DNA of 60,383 nt. It comes from a virus. Where the stretch lies: the IMG/VR virus record IMGVR_UViG_3300030012_001783, positions 1-60,383 of that record; one strand, 5' to 3'. How positions within the stretch are numbered: position 1 is the stretch's first letter; every line of letters begins with the position of its first letter. The translations under genes were made by a program, and so were the position numbers. This document shows positions 6,206 to 12,561 of the stretch, in pieces. The notes below the pieces were generated by a model that did no database searches, had not been told where the DNA came from, and saw only the letters and a list, made by a program, of their open reading frames with translations.

Positions 6206-6256
6206 TCCGTTTCGACCTTTTGGTCTCATCAGCACAAGCACTCACTTGTGGACGGA
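6206..6256 (-). ncRNA. Hammerhead ribozyme 3 (type III)
   Basis: Minus-strand RNA: stem III UCCG; cleavage site GUC; stem I CACAAG-UGAGUG-CUUGUG (closed loop); core CUGAUGA; stem II GACC-AAAA-GGUC; core GAAA; stem III partner CGGA. The order is permuted relative to the other three copies, so the open stem is stem III (type III). The open stem is short: four pairs plus the A15.1-U16.1 pair. Cleavage is expected between 6251 and 6250. It lies between the amidoligase stop (6294) and the start of the 49-aa membrane protein (6186). Confidence 0.87.
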
Positions 6257-6260
6257 GAGA

Positions 6261-6288
6261 GGGCATCCGTCCGTTTGAACGGACACCC
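6261..6288 (-). repeat. Palindrome hairpin between the amidoligase gene and the type III hammerhead
   Basis: The minus-strand RNA pairs GGGUGUCCG with CGGAUGCCC (two G·U pairs) around a loop containing the rest of the palindrome (core 6269-6284). The upper stem resembles stem III of the hammerhead at 7274-7341. It has no T run after it. Confidence 0.7.
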
Positions 6289-6293
6289 ATAAA

Positions 6294-7256
6294 TCATCTC
6301 TCAGTAGCTCTGCGTAGGCTCGTAGTGTAGTGTGATGTAAGCCTATTGTATTGGTCAACCCACTGCACAACCTCAGCGTTAATCTTACCACTCATCAGCA
6401 TCTTTCTGAATGACTTTGATAGAGTAACAATCTCATCAACCTTAGCTTCATTGCCATCGTACATATACAAGAGTATAGACTTAATCTTCTTGATGAATCC
6501 TGCGTACGTGCCGTTTGGCTTGTTGATAGCGTAATTCATCAACTCATACATAAGCCTATAGCGAAGATTAATGCTTCTAACTGACTCCACTCGGTTAGGT
6601 AGACGAAACTCAATTCTATCGTCCATAATCTTACACACGTGATACTTACTGCTTGACGTATGTCCAACCCAATCCCGGGAATACTCACTTGTATTCATCA
6701 TCAAGTTTCCATAGCAATATGAATTGCGTAACCTGAATCGCCATAGAGCGTAGATAATACCTGAATATGGTCTTAGCTTATCAGCCAAGTCTTGTCCACT
6801 CATACCTACACAAGAAAGAGTAATGTGACCACCACATCTTTGGTTTGACGGAGAGTATCTATCCTCAATAATCTTACTCGCTTCAGAGAACATACCAAGC
6901 ACTTTGTTACGCCAAACTGACTTGTCCACTAATGGTAGTAAGTTAGTCACTGCTTCAACTCCACAAGAAGAATCGTACTCGAAATGACTGAACAAAGGAT
7001 ATTCTTTGACTGCTCCACGATGAAAGCTATTCTTCTCAATCTCAAAGCCTATCGCAAACTTTGACTCAAACTCGCCCTCATCATTGGTAAAGGTAGTCAA
7101 GTCACGTGTAGCTCTAGGTAAATGAGTCAAGTCACGCTCAAACTCAGTCTTGTTTAGCTTTCTGAATGGTAGACCGATTCTACTCGCTTCGTGGTAGCGT
7201 AGCATTCGACCTCTGTTCGAATTGCCCTCAGCTACATAATTAATTCCTTGTATCAT
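6294..7256 (-). CDS. Amidoligase-like enzyme (carboxylate-amine ligase family)
   Basis: 320 aa. Landmarks of the putative amidoligase family (glutamine-synthetase-like fold): FAIGFEIEKN near residue 65, FEYDSSCGVEAVTNLLPL (substrate/metal loop and ElvS-like strand), RCGGHITLSCVGMSG (the cGlHvHv position) and RIEFRLPNRV (phosphate-site Arg). Such enzymes form amide bonds with ATP. The frame is open upstream to 7310, but that start would lie inside the ribozyme stem III. I chose the ATG at 7256, 23 nt after the expected cleavage site. The amidotransferase/cyclotransferase fusion at 2328-3428 is a plausible partner. Substrate unknown. Confidence 0.78.
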   Translation of the reverse strand: MIQGINYVAEGNSNRGRMLRYHEASRIGLPFRKLNKTEFERDLTHLPRATRDLTTFTNDEGEFESKFAIGFEIEKNSFHRGAVKEYPLFSHFEYDSSCGVEAVTNLLPLVDKSVWRNKVLGMFSEASKIIEDRYSPSNQRCGGHITLSCVGMSGQDLADKLRPYSGIIYALWRFRLRNSYCYGNLMMNTSEYSRDWVGHTSSSKYHVCKIMDDRIEFRLPNRVESVRSINLRYRLMYELMNYAINKPNGTYAGFIKKIKSILLYMYDGNEAKVDEIVTLSKSFRKMLMSGKINAEVVQWVDQYNRLTSHYTTSLRRATER

Positions 7257-7273
7257 AACTATTTGATTAATTT

Positions 7274-7341
7274 GGTTAAGACTCAAGTCCGTCCGTTTGA
7301 ACGGACTCAAGTTTCGTCTATTGAAGACTCATCAGTTAACC
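7274..7341 (-). ncRNA. Hammerhead ribozyme 4 (type I)
   Basis: Minus-strand RNA: stem I GGUUAA; CUGAUGA; stem II GUCU-UCAAU-AGAC; GAAA; stem III CUUGAGUCCG / CGGACUUGAG (two G·U pairs) with a 10-nt loop; GUC; stem I partner UUAACC. Core positions are all intact. Stem III has a different base (CUUGAG versus CAUUAG) with matching changes on the other strand. Cleavage is expected between 7280 and 7279. The UAG stop of the upstream 204-aa gene (7343-7341) overlaps stem I and the amidoligase ATG follows 23 nt after the site. Confidence 0.92.
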
Positions 7342-7955
7342 TATGAATTTAGTGATGTTCTCATCTCATTGAACGATGCAGTAACCATTGGAGGAATTTT
7401 ATCCTCATCGCCACTGATATGAATTTGTCCGTCAGCAGTCAAACGCATAGAAACACCTTTGCCGTCATCGAATATATCACCTTTGATAGCGAATGTCATC
7501 AGAGTAGTAGATGTAGATTCAACCTCAGCATCATCGCCATCAGTCTCAATTGCTTTGGCATATTTGAGTAGATTCTTGATGCTTCTCGGAGCAGTCTTAT
7601 CATCTTGGCTTTCTAGCTTCGTACACTCACGTTTGTACTTGGTGATAACTTCACTAGACTCCTCTCGTAGCTTACCAACCTTAACCATGTCGTAAAAGAA
7701 TGATTTGTTGTAACCGAATATTTGCTTGTGAAATTCTTCGGTAGTCATCACTATGCCAACATAGTCCATCTGTTGCTTACATTCGTCTGATTTGAAATAC
7801 TCGAAAGTTTTGTAAATCTTGTGAGCTAACTTGATTTGCTTGTCAAACGTCTTCTTCTCTGAGTCTTGTAACTCAGTTACTAGCGTCAATGCACCATTGA
7901 ACTCACTACAATTGTTTCCTAACAATTCTTCGAAAATTGGATTAATTTGTCTCAT
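7341..7955 (-). CDS. Hypothetical protein, first gene of the early accessory operon
   Basis: 204 aa, not recognised. The N-terminal 140 residues are helical and charged (KIYKTFEYFKSDECKQQMDYVGIVMTTEE..., KLREESSEVITKYKRECTKLE). The C-terminal part has alternating strands (TLMTFAIKGDIFDDGKGVSMRLTADGQIHISGDEDK). It is the first gene after the leftward early promoter at 8018-8048, a position often used by host-takeover or regulatory proteins. That is inference from position only. Its stop codon forms part of hammerhead 4. Confidence 0.7.
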   Translation of the reverse strand: MRQINPIFEELLGNNCSEFNGALTLVTELQDSEKKTFDKQIKLAHKIYKTFEYFKSDECKQQMDYVGIVMTTEEFHKQIFGYNKSFFYDMVKVGKLREESSEVITKYKRECTKLESQDDKTAPRSIKNLLKYAKAIETDGDDAEVESTSTTLMTFAIKGDIFDDGKGVSMRLTADGQIHISGDEDKIPPMVTASFNEMRTSLNS

Positions 7956-8017
7956 AATTACTTGATTTTTAGTTATTTAAGTTAAATTACCGGAGTACGT
8001 TTCTCGGACTCACATTA

Positions 8018-8048
8018 CAAATATAGTTTAATTCTCGTACAATACAAT
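8018..8048 (-). promoter_or_regulatory. Leftward early promoter, Bacteroidota type
   Basis: On the minus strand ATTG (8048-8045), 19 nt, TATATTTG (8025-8018). The -33 element is one base off TTTG. It reads into the 204-aa gene and the hammerhead-containing operon with a leader of about 60 nt. Confidence 0.75.
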
Positions 8049-8087
8049 AACTAAACGCATTTATTTTCATTTTTTTTACATCTCTTG

Positions 8088-8490
8088 TCTAATCTCAGTA
8101 TATACTTGGGCTTTGGACGGAACAAATCCCCAAGAAAAGTTTAGTGTGGTTTGGATTGGGTAGAGGCATTCTGCTTTCTCTCTGCATCTCGAATCTCTGA
8201 GAGCCTTTGTCAGCAAAGGTATGCAGTCCGTTTGGACGGACGAATTTGGCGAATGAGTACGAACGCACAACAGCGATGCACCTACGACAAACCTACGGCA
8301 GTACTGCGATAGAGACGGACGCAAACCTACGGACGGATAGCCTCAGCAAAACGGCAAAAAATCGAGACGGACAGACGAAAATGACACCCCCACCCCTCAG
8401 CAAAAAATCGGTTTCTGCCGGGCACACACAGGCGTGCGGGCGGGGGGAACCTCCAACCCCTATATATCTAATTTTTTTTATACCTTTACC
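8088..8490. other. GC-rich intergenic region with iteron-like repeats, candidate replication origin
   Basis: This stretch between divergent promoters is much richer in G+C than the rest of the genome. It holds short repeats: AAACCTACGG twice (8289-8335 area), GAGACGGAC twice, CCTCAGCAAAA twice, several ACGGACG boxes and one copy of the dispersed palindrome (8226-8241). Two frames are open across it, but their composition is unlike the phage's genes, so I do not call them coding. Iterons beside an AT-rich stretch (8720-8910) at the divergence point, in a phage with two DnaA-domain-IV proteins, suggest an origin. This is inference. Confidence 0.4.
8226..8241. repeat. Palindrome copy in the candidate origin
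   Basis: GTCCGTTTGGACGGAC, with 6-bp arms GTCCGT/ACGGAC and a changed centre (TTGG). It is flanked by related ACGGACG boxes. Confidence 0.75.
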
Positions 8491-8492
8491 CT

Positions 8493-8645
8493 GTGTATGA
8501 AATAGAAATACAAAATAGAATCAAGATAGGTTTTTGTTTAGGCTTTGCTTATTTTAGTTCTGATGAGCAGTATGATTACTCTGAGTTTATTTTATACTTA
8601 GGACTTATTAGTGTGCATTATAAAAATTACGTTGACGATATTTAA
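8493..8645 (+). CDS. Small conserved-type phage protein, 50 aa, GTG start
   Basis: A 50-aa frame whose sequence (EIQNRIKIGFCLGFAYFSSDEQYDYSEFILYLGLISVHYKNY) resembles short proteins I recognise from other Bacteroidota phages: a beta hairpin with an acidic turn and an aromatic, hydrophobic second half. No ATG is available in frame; GTG at 8493 gives the full conserved start. It forms its own unit, closed by the terminator at 8697-8721. A weak -7-like TACCTTTA lies immediately upstream. Function unknown. Confidence 0.6.
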   Translation: MYEIEIQNRIKIGFCLGFAYFSSDEQYDYSEFILYLGLISVHYKNYVDDI

Positions 8646-8696
8646 GGTTCATTGTGTTTGATGAGAGGTGAATGGGTAGTGACGTTCACTTCAAAG

Positions 8697-8721
8697 AAGA
8701 GGGTTAATCCCTCTTTTTTTG
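8697..8721 (+). terminator. Rho-independent terminator after the 50-aa gene
   Basis: AAGAGGG, loop TTAAT, CCCTCTT, then a T run. It isolates the small gene from the groEL unit. Confidence 0.85.
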
Positions 8722-8810
8722 TTTTATATGTTTATTATTGACATATACTATGTTGTTTTAATGTTGTTTTTTTTACTCTAACTAATTGATTATCAGTACT
8801 AATGTTAATA

Positions 8811-8908
8811 ATGTTGATTTTATTTCTATTTTATAGTAAATAAAAAAATATATAAAGGGATAATATATATATATATAGTAGGGGAGGAAAAAAGCGTCAT
8901 TCTAACAT
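8811..8908. repeat. AT-rich dispersed repeat, copy A
   Basis: Collinear with 59107-59204: ATGTT(g/a)ATTTTATT near the start, AATAAAAAAA and ATATATATA in the middle, and CGTCATTcTAACAT at the end, with 84 nt between the ATGTT and CGTCATT blocks in both copies. This copy ends beside the -33 element of the groEL promoter. It may be a DNA-unwinding or regulatory element. Confidence 0.65.
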
Positions 8909-8938
8909 TTTGGAATAAAATAAAATATACTATCTTTG
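8909..8938 (+). promoter_or_regulatory. Rightward promoter for the groEL-phoH-groES unit
   Basis: TTTG (8909-8912), 18 nt, TATCTTTG (8931-8938), followed 22 nt later by the groEL ATG. Matches the Bacteroidota -33/-7 pattern with slightly short spacing. Confidence 0.75.
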
Positions 8939-8960
8939 CGTAAATCAAATTTAATATACA

Positions 8961-10550
8961 ATGAATCCAAAAGAATTACACTTTGCTGATGAGGGTAGAG
9001 AAAAACTTTTCAGCGGACTAGAAAAAATTACTAACGCAGTAAAGAGCACTCTCGGTCCTAGAGGTAACACAGTGCTAATTGAATCAGAAAATCATACTCA
9101 TGGAATCACCGTTACTAAAGATGGTGTTACAGTTGCTAAGTCTATTAGCTTGCTTGACTCTGTGGAAAATCTTGCAGTGCGTATTGTAAAGGAAGCTTCG
9201 GAAAAGACAGCGACTAATGCCGGTGATGGTACTACTACTGCAATCGTATTATCGCAAGCTTTATCTCTTGCGGGTAATGAGATGATAAAGTCGGGCATGA
9301 ATAAAACTTTAGTTCTTAGAGAGCTAGTTGAAGCGACAAAGGTTGTAGTGGAAAATCTTAAAAAGATGAGTAAGCCTGTTGATGATAATAAGCTTGAGGA
9401 TGTTGCTACCATTTCTGCTAACAATGATTCTTATATAGGTAATATAATATCTAAAGTATATAATTCAGTAGGTACAGATGGAATTGTTACGGTTGAAAAT
9501 TCTCAGTCTTCTGAAACATATTTTGAGGTTACTAACGGTATTAAGGTTGACCGTGGTTACTCTAGTAACTTGTTTATCAATAATCACAAAAAGGATGAGT
9601 GTATTTATGAAGATGTAAATATTCTTGTTAGTGATGCTGAGATAACAAATGTATTACAGATTGAAAATATTTTAAAACCAATTATTAATAAGGGTGAAAA
9701 GTTATTGATTATAGCTAACGCATCTTCTAATGTATTAAACACTCTTGCTGCTAATGTTATGAAGAACGGTTTGAAGATATGTGTTATATCACCACCGAGT
9801 TTTGGTTACAAGCAACATGAGTTGATGAATGATATTGCATTATCTGTTGGTGCTACATATTTTTCTGAAAAGACAGGTGACGACCTTAGCCTTATACTGC
9901 CTAAAGATTTAGGTAAGGCTAAAAAAATTATAGTAGGTAAAGATTCATCTATTATTATTAAAGATGAAGATGTAGTATCTAAAGATGATATTGATAAGCG
10001 AGTATCTGAGCTTCGTGATGCACATGACATAACTGATAAAAAAGCTGACCGTGAGTTTATACTATCACGTATAGCTTCTTTGACAGGAGGTGTAGGTGTT
10101 ATATATGCAGGAGGTAAAACTGACCTAGAGCAAAAAGAACTGTATGACCGTATTGATGATGCTGTATGTGCTGTTCGTTCTGCTACTGTTGAGGGTATAC
10201 TTCCGGGAGGAGGAGTAGCTCTTGAAAATATATCACGTAAATTAGTTCTAAAAGATAATTGGTCTGATGAGAAGAAGTGTGCGTATGAGATACTTAAAGT
10301 GTCTTTACTATCACCTATTGTAACAATACTTGAAAATGCAGGACTAAATTATAATTCAATATACTCTGATGATTTTTCAAAGGGTTGGGGTTATGATGTA
10401 AAAAATGATAAATATGGTAATATGATGAAGATGGGTATTATTGACCCAATGAAAGTTACTAAGAACGCTCTTCAAAATGCTGTGTCAGTTGCTGTCACAC
10501 TGCTTAGCACTAATGCTATTATTACCATGATGAGAAGTAATGGAAAATAA
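8961..10550 (+). CDS. groEL: Chaperonin GroEL (phage-encoded)
   Basis: 529 aa, slightly shorter than bacterial GroEL (about 545). The equatorial ATP site is present: VKSTLGPRGNTVLIE, ITKDGVTVAKSI-type loop and NAGDGTTTAIVL with the catalytic Asp. The apical part includes LLIIANASSNVLNTLAANVMKNGL, and the C-terminal equatorial part has GGVGVIYAGG, EGILPGGGVAL and VTKNALQNAVSVA. It lacks the C-terminal Gly-Gly-Met tail. A phage GroEL most likely folds capsid or tail proteins. It is the first gene of a unit with phoH (11-bp overlap) and groES, from the promoter at 8909-8938. Phage GroELs are known but uncommon; whether it works as one or two rings cannot be seen. Confidence 0.96.
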   Translation: MNPKELHFADEGREKLFSGLEKITNAVKSTLGPRGNTVLIESENHTHGITVTKDGVTVAKSISLLDSVENLAVRIVKEASEKTATNAGDGTTTAIVLSQALSLAGNEMIKSGMNKTLVLRELVEATKVVVENLKKMSKPVDDNKLEDVATISANNDSYIGNIISKVYNSVGTDGIVTVENSQSSETYFEVTNGIKVDRGYSSNLFINNHKKDECIYEDVNILVSDAEITNVLQIENILKPIINKGEKLLIIANASSNVLNTLAANVMKNGLKICVISPPSFGYKQHELMNDIALSVGATYFSEKTGDDLSLILPKDLGKAKKIIVGKDSSIIIKDEDVVSKDDIDKRVSELRDAHDITDKKADREFILSRIASLTGGVGVIYAGGKTDLEQKELYDRIDDAVCAVRSATVEGILPGGGVALENISRKLVLKDNWSDEKKCAYEILKVSLLSPIVTILENAGLNYNSIYSDDFSKGWGYDVKNDKYGNMMKMGIIDPMKVTKNALQNAVSVAVTLLSTNAIITMMRSNGK

Positions 10551-11196
10551 ATCTAAGAAGCCACCAAAGGGTAGCGTTAAGTTTAACATATCCTTGTCTG
10601 AGGAGCAAAAAAGAGCTAAGGAGCAAATGATAAAACATCCTTATAGCTTTGTTGTAGGTAAGGCAGGGTCAGGTAAAACATTGCTTGCTGTTCAGGTGGC
10701 TTTAGATATGTTCTTTAAAAGACAGTATAACAAGATAATTATTACAAGACCAACTGTTGCGACTGAAGACAATGGGTTTTTACCCGGTACTGAAAAAGAA
10801 AAGCTAGAACCTTGGCTTGTACCTATCATGTCTAATATGCGTAAGGTCTATAACAAGCCTGATAAGATAGCCAAGATGGTGGAGCAAGAGGAAATTGAGC
10901 TAGTCTCTCTTGCCCACTTTCGAGGCAGAACATTTGACGGTGCTGTAGTTATAGTAGATGAGTTTCAAAACTTAACTAAGGCACAATTAAGAATGGCTTT
11001 AGGTAGGTTGGGTAAAGACTCTATAATGATATTCTGTGGAGACAATCAGCAGATTGATTTATCTACGGAGCTTAACTCAGCAATTGACGATGTTCATAAA
11101 ATAAAAGGTAGCGACTATGTGTTTAAAGTTATACTAGAAGACAATCATAGAAACAAAGCTATAGACGATGTATTAAAACTTTTAACAGGATACTAA
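10540..11196 (+). CDS. phoH: PhoH-like ATPase
   Basis: 218 aa, the usual size of phage PhoH proteins. Walker A GKAGSGKT (residues 40-47), ITRPTVATEDNGFLPGTEKEKL (the conserved PhoH loop), Walker B VVIVDEFQN, and sensor-like IMIFCGDNQQIDL. PhoH proteins are P-loop ATPases related to SF1 helicases and may act on RNA. Their role in phages is not settled, although they are very common in aquatic phages. The start overlaps groEL and groES begins 1 bp after the stop, so the three are one unit. Confidence 0.92.
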   Translation: MENKSKKPPKGSVKFNISLSEEQKRAKEQMIKHPYSFVVGKAGSGKTLLAVQVALDMFFKRQYNKIIITRPTVATEDNGFLPGTEKEKLEPWLVPIMSNMRKVYNKPDKIAKMVEQEEIELVSLAHFRGRTFDGAVVIVDEFQNLTKAQLRMALGRLGKDSIMIFCGDNQQIDLSTELNSAIDDVHKIKGSDYVFKVILEDNHRNKAIDDVLKLLTGY

Positions 11197-11454
11197 ATGA
11201 AACCAATAGGAAAATATATTGTAATCAATGAAATTAAAGAAGAGGTAAAAACACAATCAGGTATTTTACTTTCAGGAGATGACGTTGATAAGATAAGATA
11301 CAAAAAAGGTACTGTTGTTAAACCCGGTACTGAGGTAACAAAAATAAATGAAGGTGATGTAATATATTACGACACAAGAGCAGGTTACTCTATGTTTATA
11401 GAAGACGTGCAGTATACGATTATTCGTGAGAACGATGTCGTTGTTGTCTTATAG
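11197..11454 (+). CDS. groES: Co-chaperonin GroES
   Basis: 85 aa. A GroES beta-barrel: KPIGKYIVINEIKEEVKTQSGILLSGDD (mobile loop region), YKKGTVVKPGTEV....EGDVIYYD, and the C-terminal YTIIRENDVVVVL matching y.ivrE.DIlav. It caps the phage GroEL ring. It directly follows phoH. The last 35 bp overlap the end of the convergent wHTH-like gene. Confidence 0.9.
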   Translation: MKPIGKYIVINEIKEEVKTQSGILLSGDDVDKIRYKKGTVVKPGTEVTKINEGDVIYYDTRAGYSMFIEDVQYTIIRENDVVVVL

Positions 11455-11854
11455 AAGCGTTCATTTCTTTTATAAAATTTCGGTACACCTTATCGGTGTA
11501 CTTGACATTCTTAGCGAACATAGGGTTTGCTGATAGGCTAGTGGGGATTTCTTCCCCACTTAGTTTTTTATATATAGAGGTGCACACCCTTTTAGCTTTA
11601 TAGGACAACACATATATTGCACGTGTAGGACCACATCTTTTTCTAAAGACTTCTATCCATCCATCTCTTAGTAGTTTATCAAACCTATTTTCATTCCAAC
11701 TAAGCAGCTCGTTAAACTCTTCAAACTTTGCTTTGTCAAAATATCCTTCTGACTTTAAAAACAATATTACATCTAGTTCAGCTTGTGATAAACCATATTT
11801 AGCTTTGATAAAATATCGGATGACTCTCCAATATTTAAGATAGTCGTTATTCAT
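11420..11854 (-). CDS. Winged-helix-like DNA-binding protein, putative regulator
   Basis: 144 aa. The helical N-terminus (YGLSQAELDVILFLKSEGYF, FEEFNELLSWNENRFDKLLRDGWIEVFRK followed by RAIYVLSYKAKRVC) follows the order of a MarR-like winged-helix domain: three helices, a recognition helix and a beta wing. It is the only leftward gene within the rightward block. Its start is about 20 nt from a -7-like element that faces the rightward promoter at 11896, so it may control its own region. Not matched to a specific family. Confidence 0.6.
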   Translation of the reverse strand: MNNDYLKYWRVIRYFIKAKYGLSQAELDVILFLKSEGYFDKAKFEEFNELLSWNENRFDKLLRDGWIEVFRKRCGPTRAIYVLSYKAKRVCTSIYKKLSGEEIPTSLSANPMFAKNVKYTDKVYRNFIKEMNASIRQQRHRSHE

Positions 11855-11873
11855 TTGATTAGATTTATGATTA

Positions 11874-11903
11874 CAAAGTTATAATTTTTTTTAGTTATCT
11901 TTG
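11874..11903. promoter_or_regulatory. Back-to-back -7 elements between the regulator and the structural genes
   Basis: TATCTTTG on the plus strand (11896-11903) reads into the 53-aa gene. TAACTTTG on the minus strand (11881-11874) reads into the regulator gene. Neither has a good TTTG at -33, so both may be weak or need an activator. The two would compete for polymerase. Confidence 0.55.
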
Positions 11904-11917
11904 TAAAAATTTATAAT

Positions 11918-12079
11918 ATGAAATCAAAAGGACTCGGAGACACGATAGAAAAATTTACTAAAGCAACAGGTATTAAAAAAGTTGTTGACAAAGTGTCTAA
12001 AGCTACAGGTAAAGATTGTGGTTGCGGTCAAAGAAAAGATACACTAAACAGAATTTTTCCATATAAACAAAATAAATAA
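11918..12079 (+). CDS. Small Cys-containing phage protein, 53 aa
   Basis: 53 aa, starting MKSKGLGDTIEKFTKATGIK and containing KDCGCGQRKDTLNRIFPY. The CGCG(x)RK...LN..FPY ending is a pattern I recognise in short proteins from Bacteroidota phage structural modules, function unknown; the Cys pair may bind metal. It is preceded by TATCTTTG at 11896 and its stop overlaps the next start (TAATG). Confidence 0.72.
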   Translation: MKSKGLGDTIEKFTKATGIKKVVDKVSKATGKDCGCGQRKDTLNRIFPYKQNK

Positions 12080-12558
12080 TGGCTACTCAAAAATTACAAG
12101 CAAGCAGATTACTTAAGGTTATACCAAGCAACACTGTAGATATACCTAACCCGGCTGCTGTTGCTCAGTCAGGAACAACAACTGCAGGAACTACAAATAA
12201 GTTAACTGATTCAAGTGGTGACTTTGTAAATAAAGGTGTAAAGGTTGGTGATATTATATACGCTGATGGAGCAGCACCAAGAGCTGTAAAAGTTACTGCA
12301 GTAGATAGTGCTACCGTTCTTAGTGTAACTACAACTGTACCTAGTTCATATACATATGTTATATACTCAACAGTTGATAATCCTCCAATGGGTTGTGCAT
12401 TGTATTGTGGTGGAACAGGAGATATATCAGTTACTACTATAAGTGGTGATACTGTTGTTTTAAGTGGTGTGCCTACAGGTTTATTTGTTCCTATAAATGA
12501 TATAAAAAGAATAAATTCAACTGACACTACTGCTACTAACCTAGTAGCTCTTTGGTAA
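12079..12558 (+). CDS. Probable virion accessory protein with GD-IY beta domain
   Basis: 159 aa, beta-rich, Thr/Val-rich. The central segment (NKGVKVGDIIYADG...VKVTAVDSATVLSVTTTVPSSYTYVIYS) closely resembles the middle of the protein at 33017-33610 (GVLPGDLIYK...VQTVDSETEITFVVPSSTVTFAV..YY), so the two share a small beta domain. The second half has GDISVTTISGDTVVLSGVPTGLFVPINDIKRINS. By size and neighbours it is probably a capsid decoration or fibre-base protein; no activity is implied. Confidence 0.65.
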   Translation: MATQKLQASRLLKVIPSNTVDIPNPAAVAQSGTTTAGTTNKLTDSSGDFVNKGVKVGDIIYADGAAPRAVKVTAVDSATVLSVTTTVPSSYTYVIYSTVDNPPMGCALYCGGTGDISVTTISGDTVVLSGVPTGLFVPINDIKRINSTDTTATNLVALW

Positions 12559-12561
12559 GTT

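Noticed and set aside
6390-6400. TCATCAG (hammerhead core on the minus strand) inside the amidoligase gene
   Set aside because: No TTTC/stem II partner nearby; chance occurrence in a coding region.
7257-7310. N-terminal extension of the amidoligase frame
   Set aside because: It is encoded by the ribozyme stem III; translation from there would need uncut RNA, and the family begins further in.
8076-8324. Open frame of 82 codons on the minus strand, and one of 97 codons on the plus strand at 8207-8500
   Set aside because: Both run through the GC-rich iteron region, overlap each other, have amino-acid composition unlike the phage's genes and repeat-derived residues; no start context supports them.
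8560-8600. CTGATGAG on the plus strand, as in a hammerhead core
   Set aside because: No GAAA follows at the right distance and no flanking stems pair; it lies in the coding sequence of the 50-aa gene.
9098-9424. Antisense frames across groEL and other long genes
   Set aside because: They are out-of-frame shadows with Ser/Leu-rich sequence and no start context.
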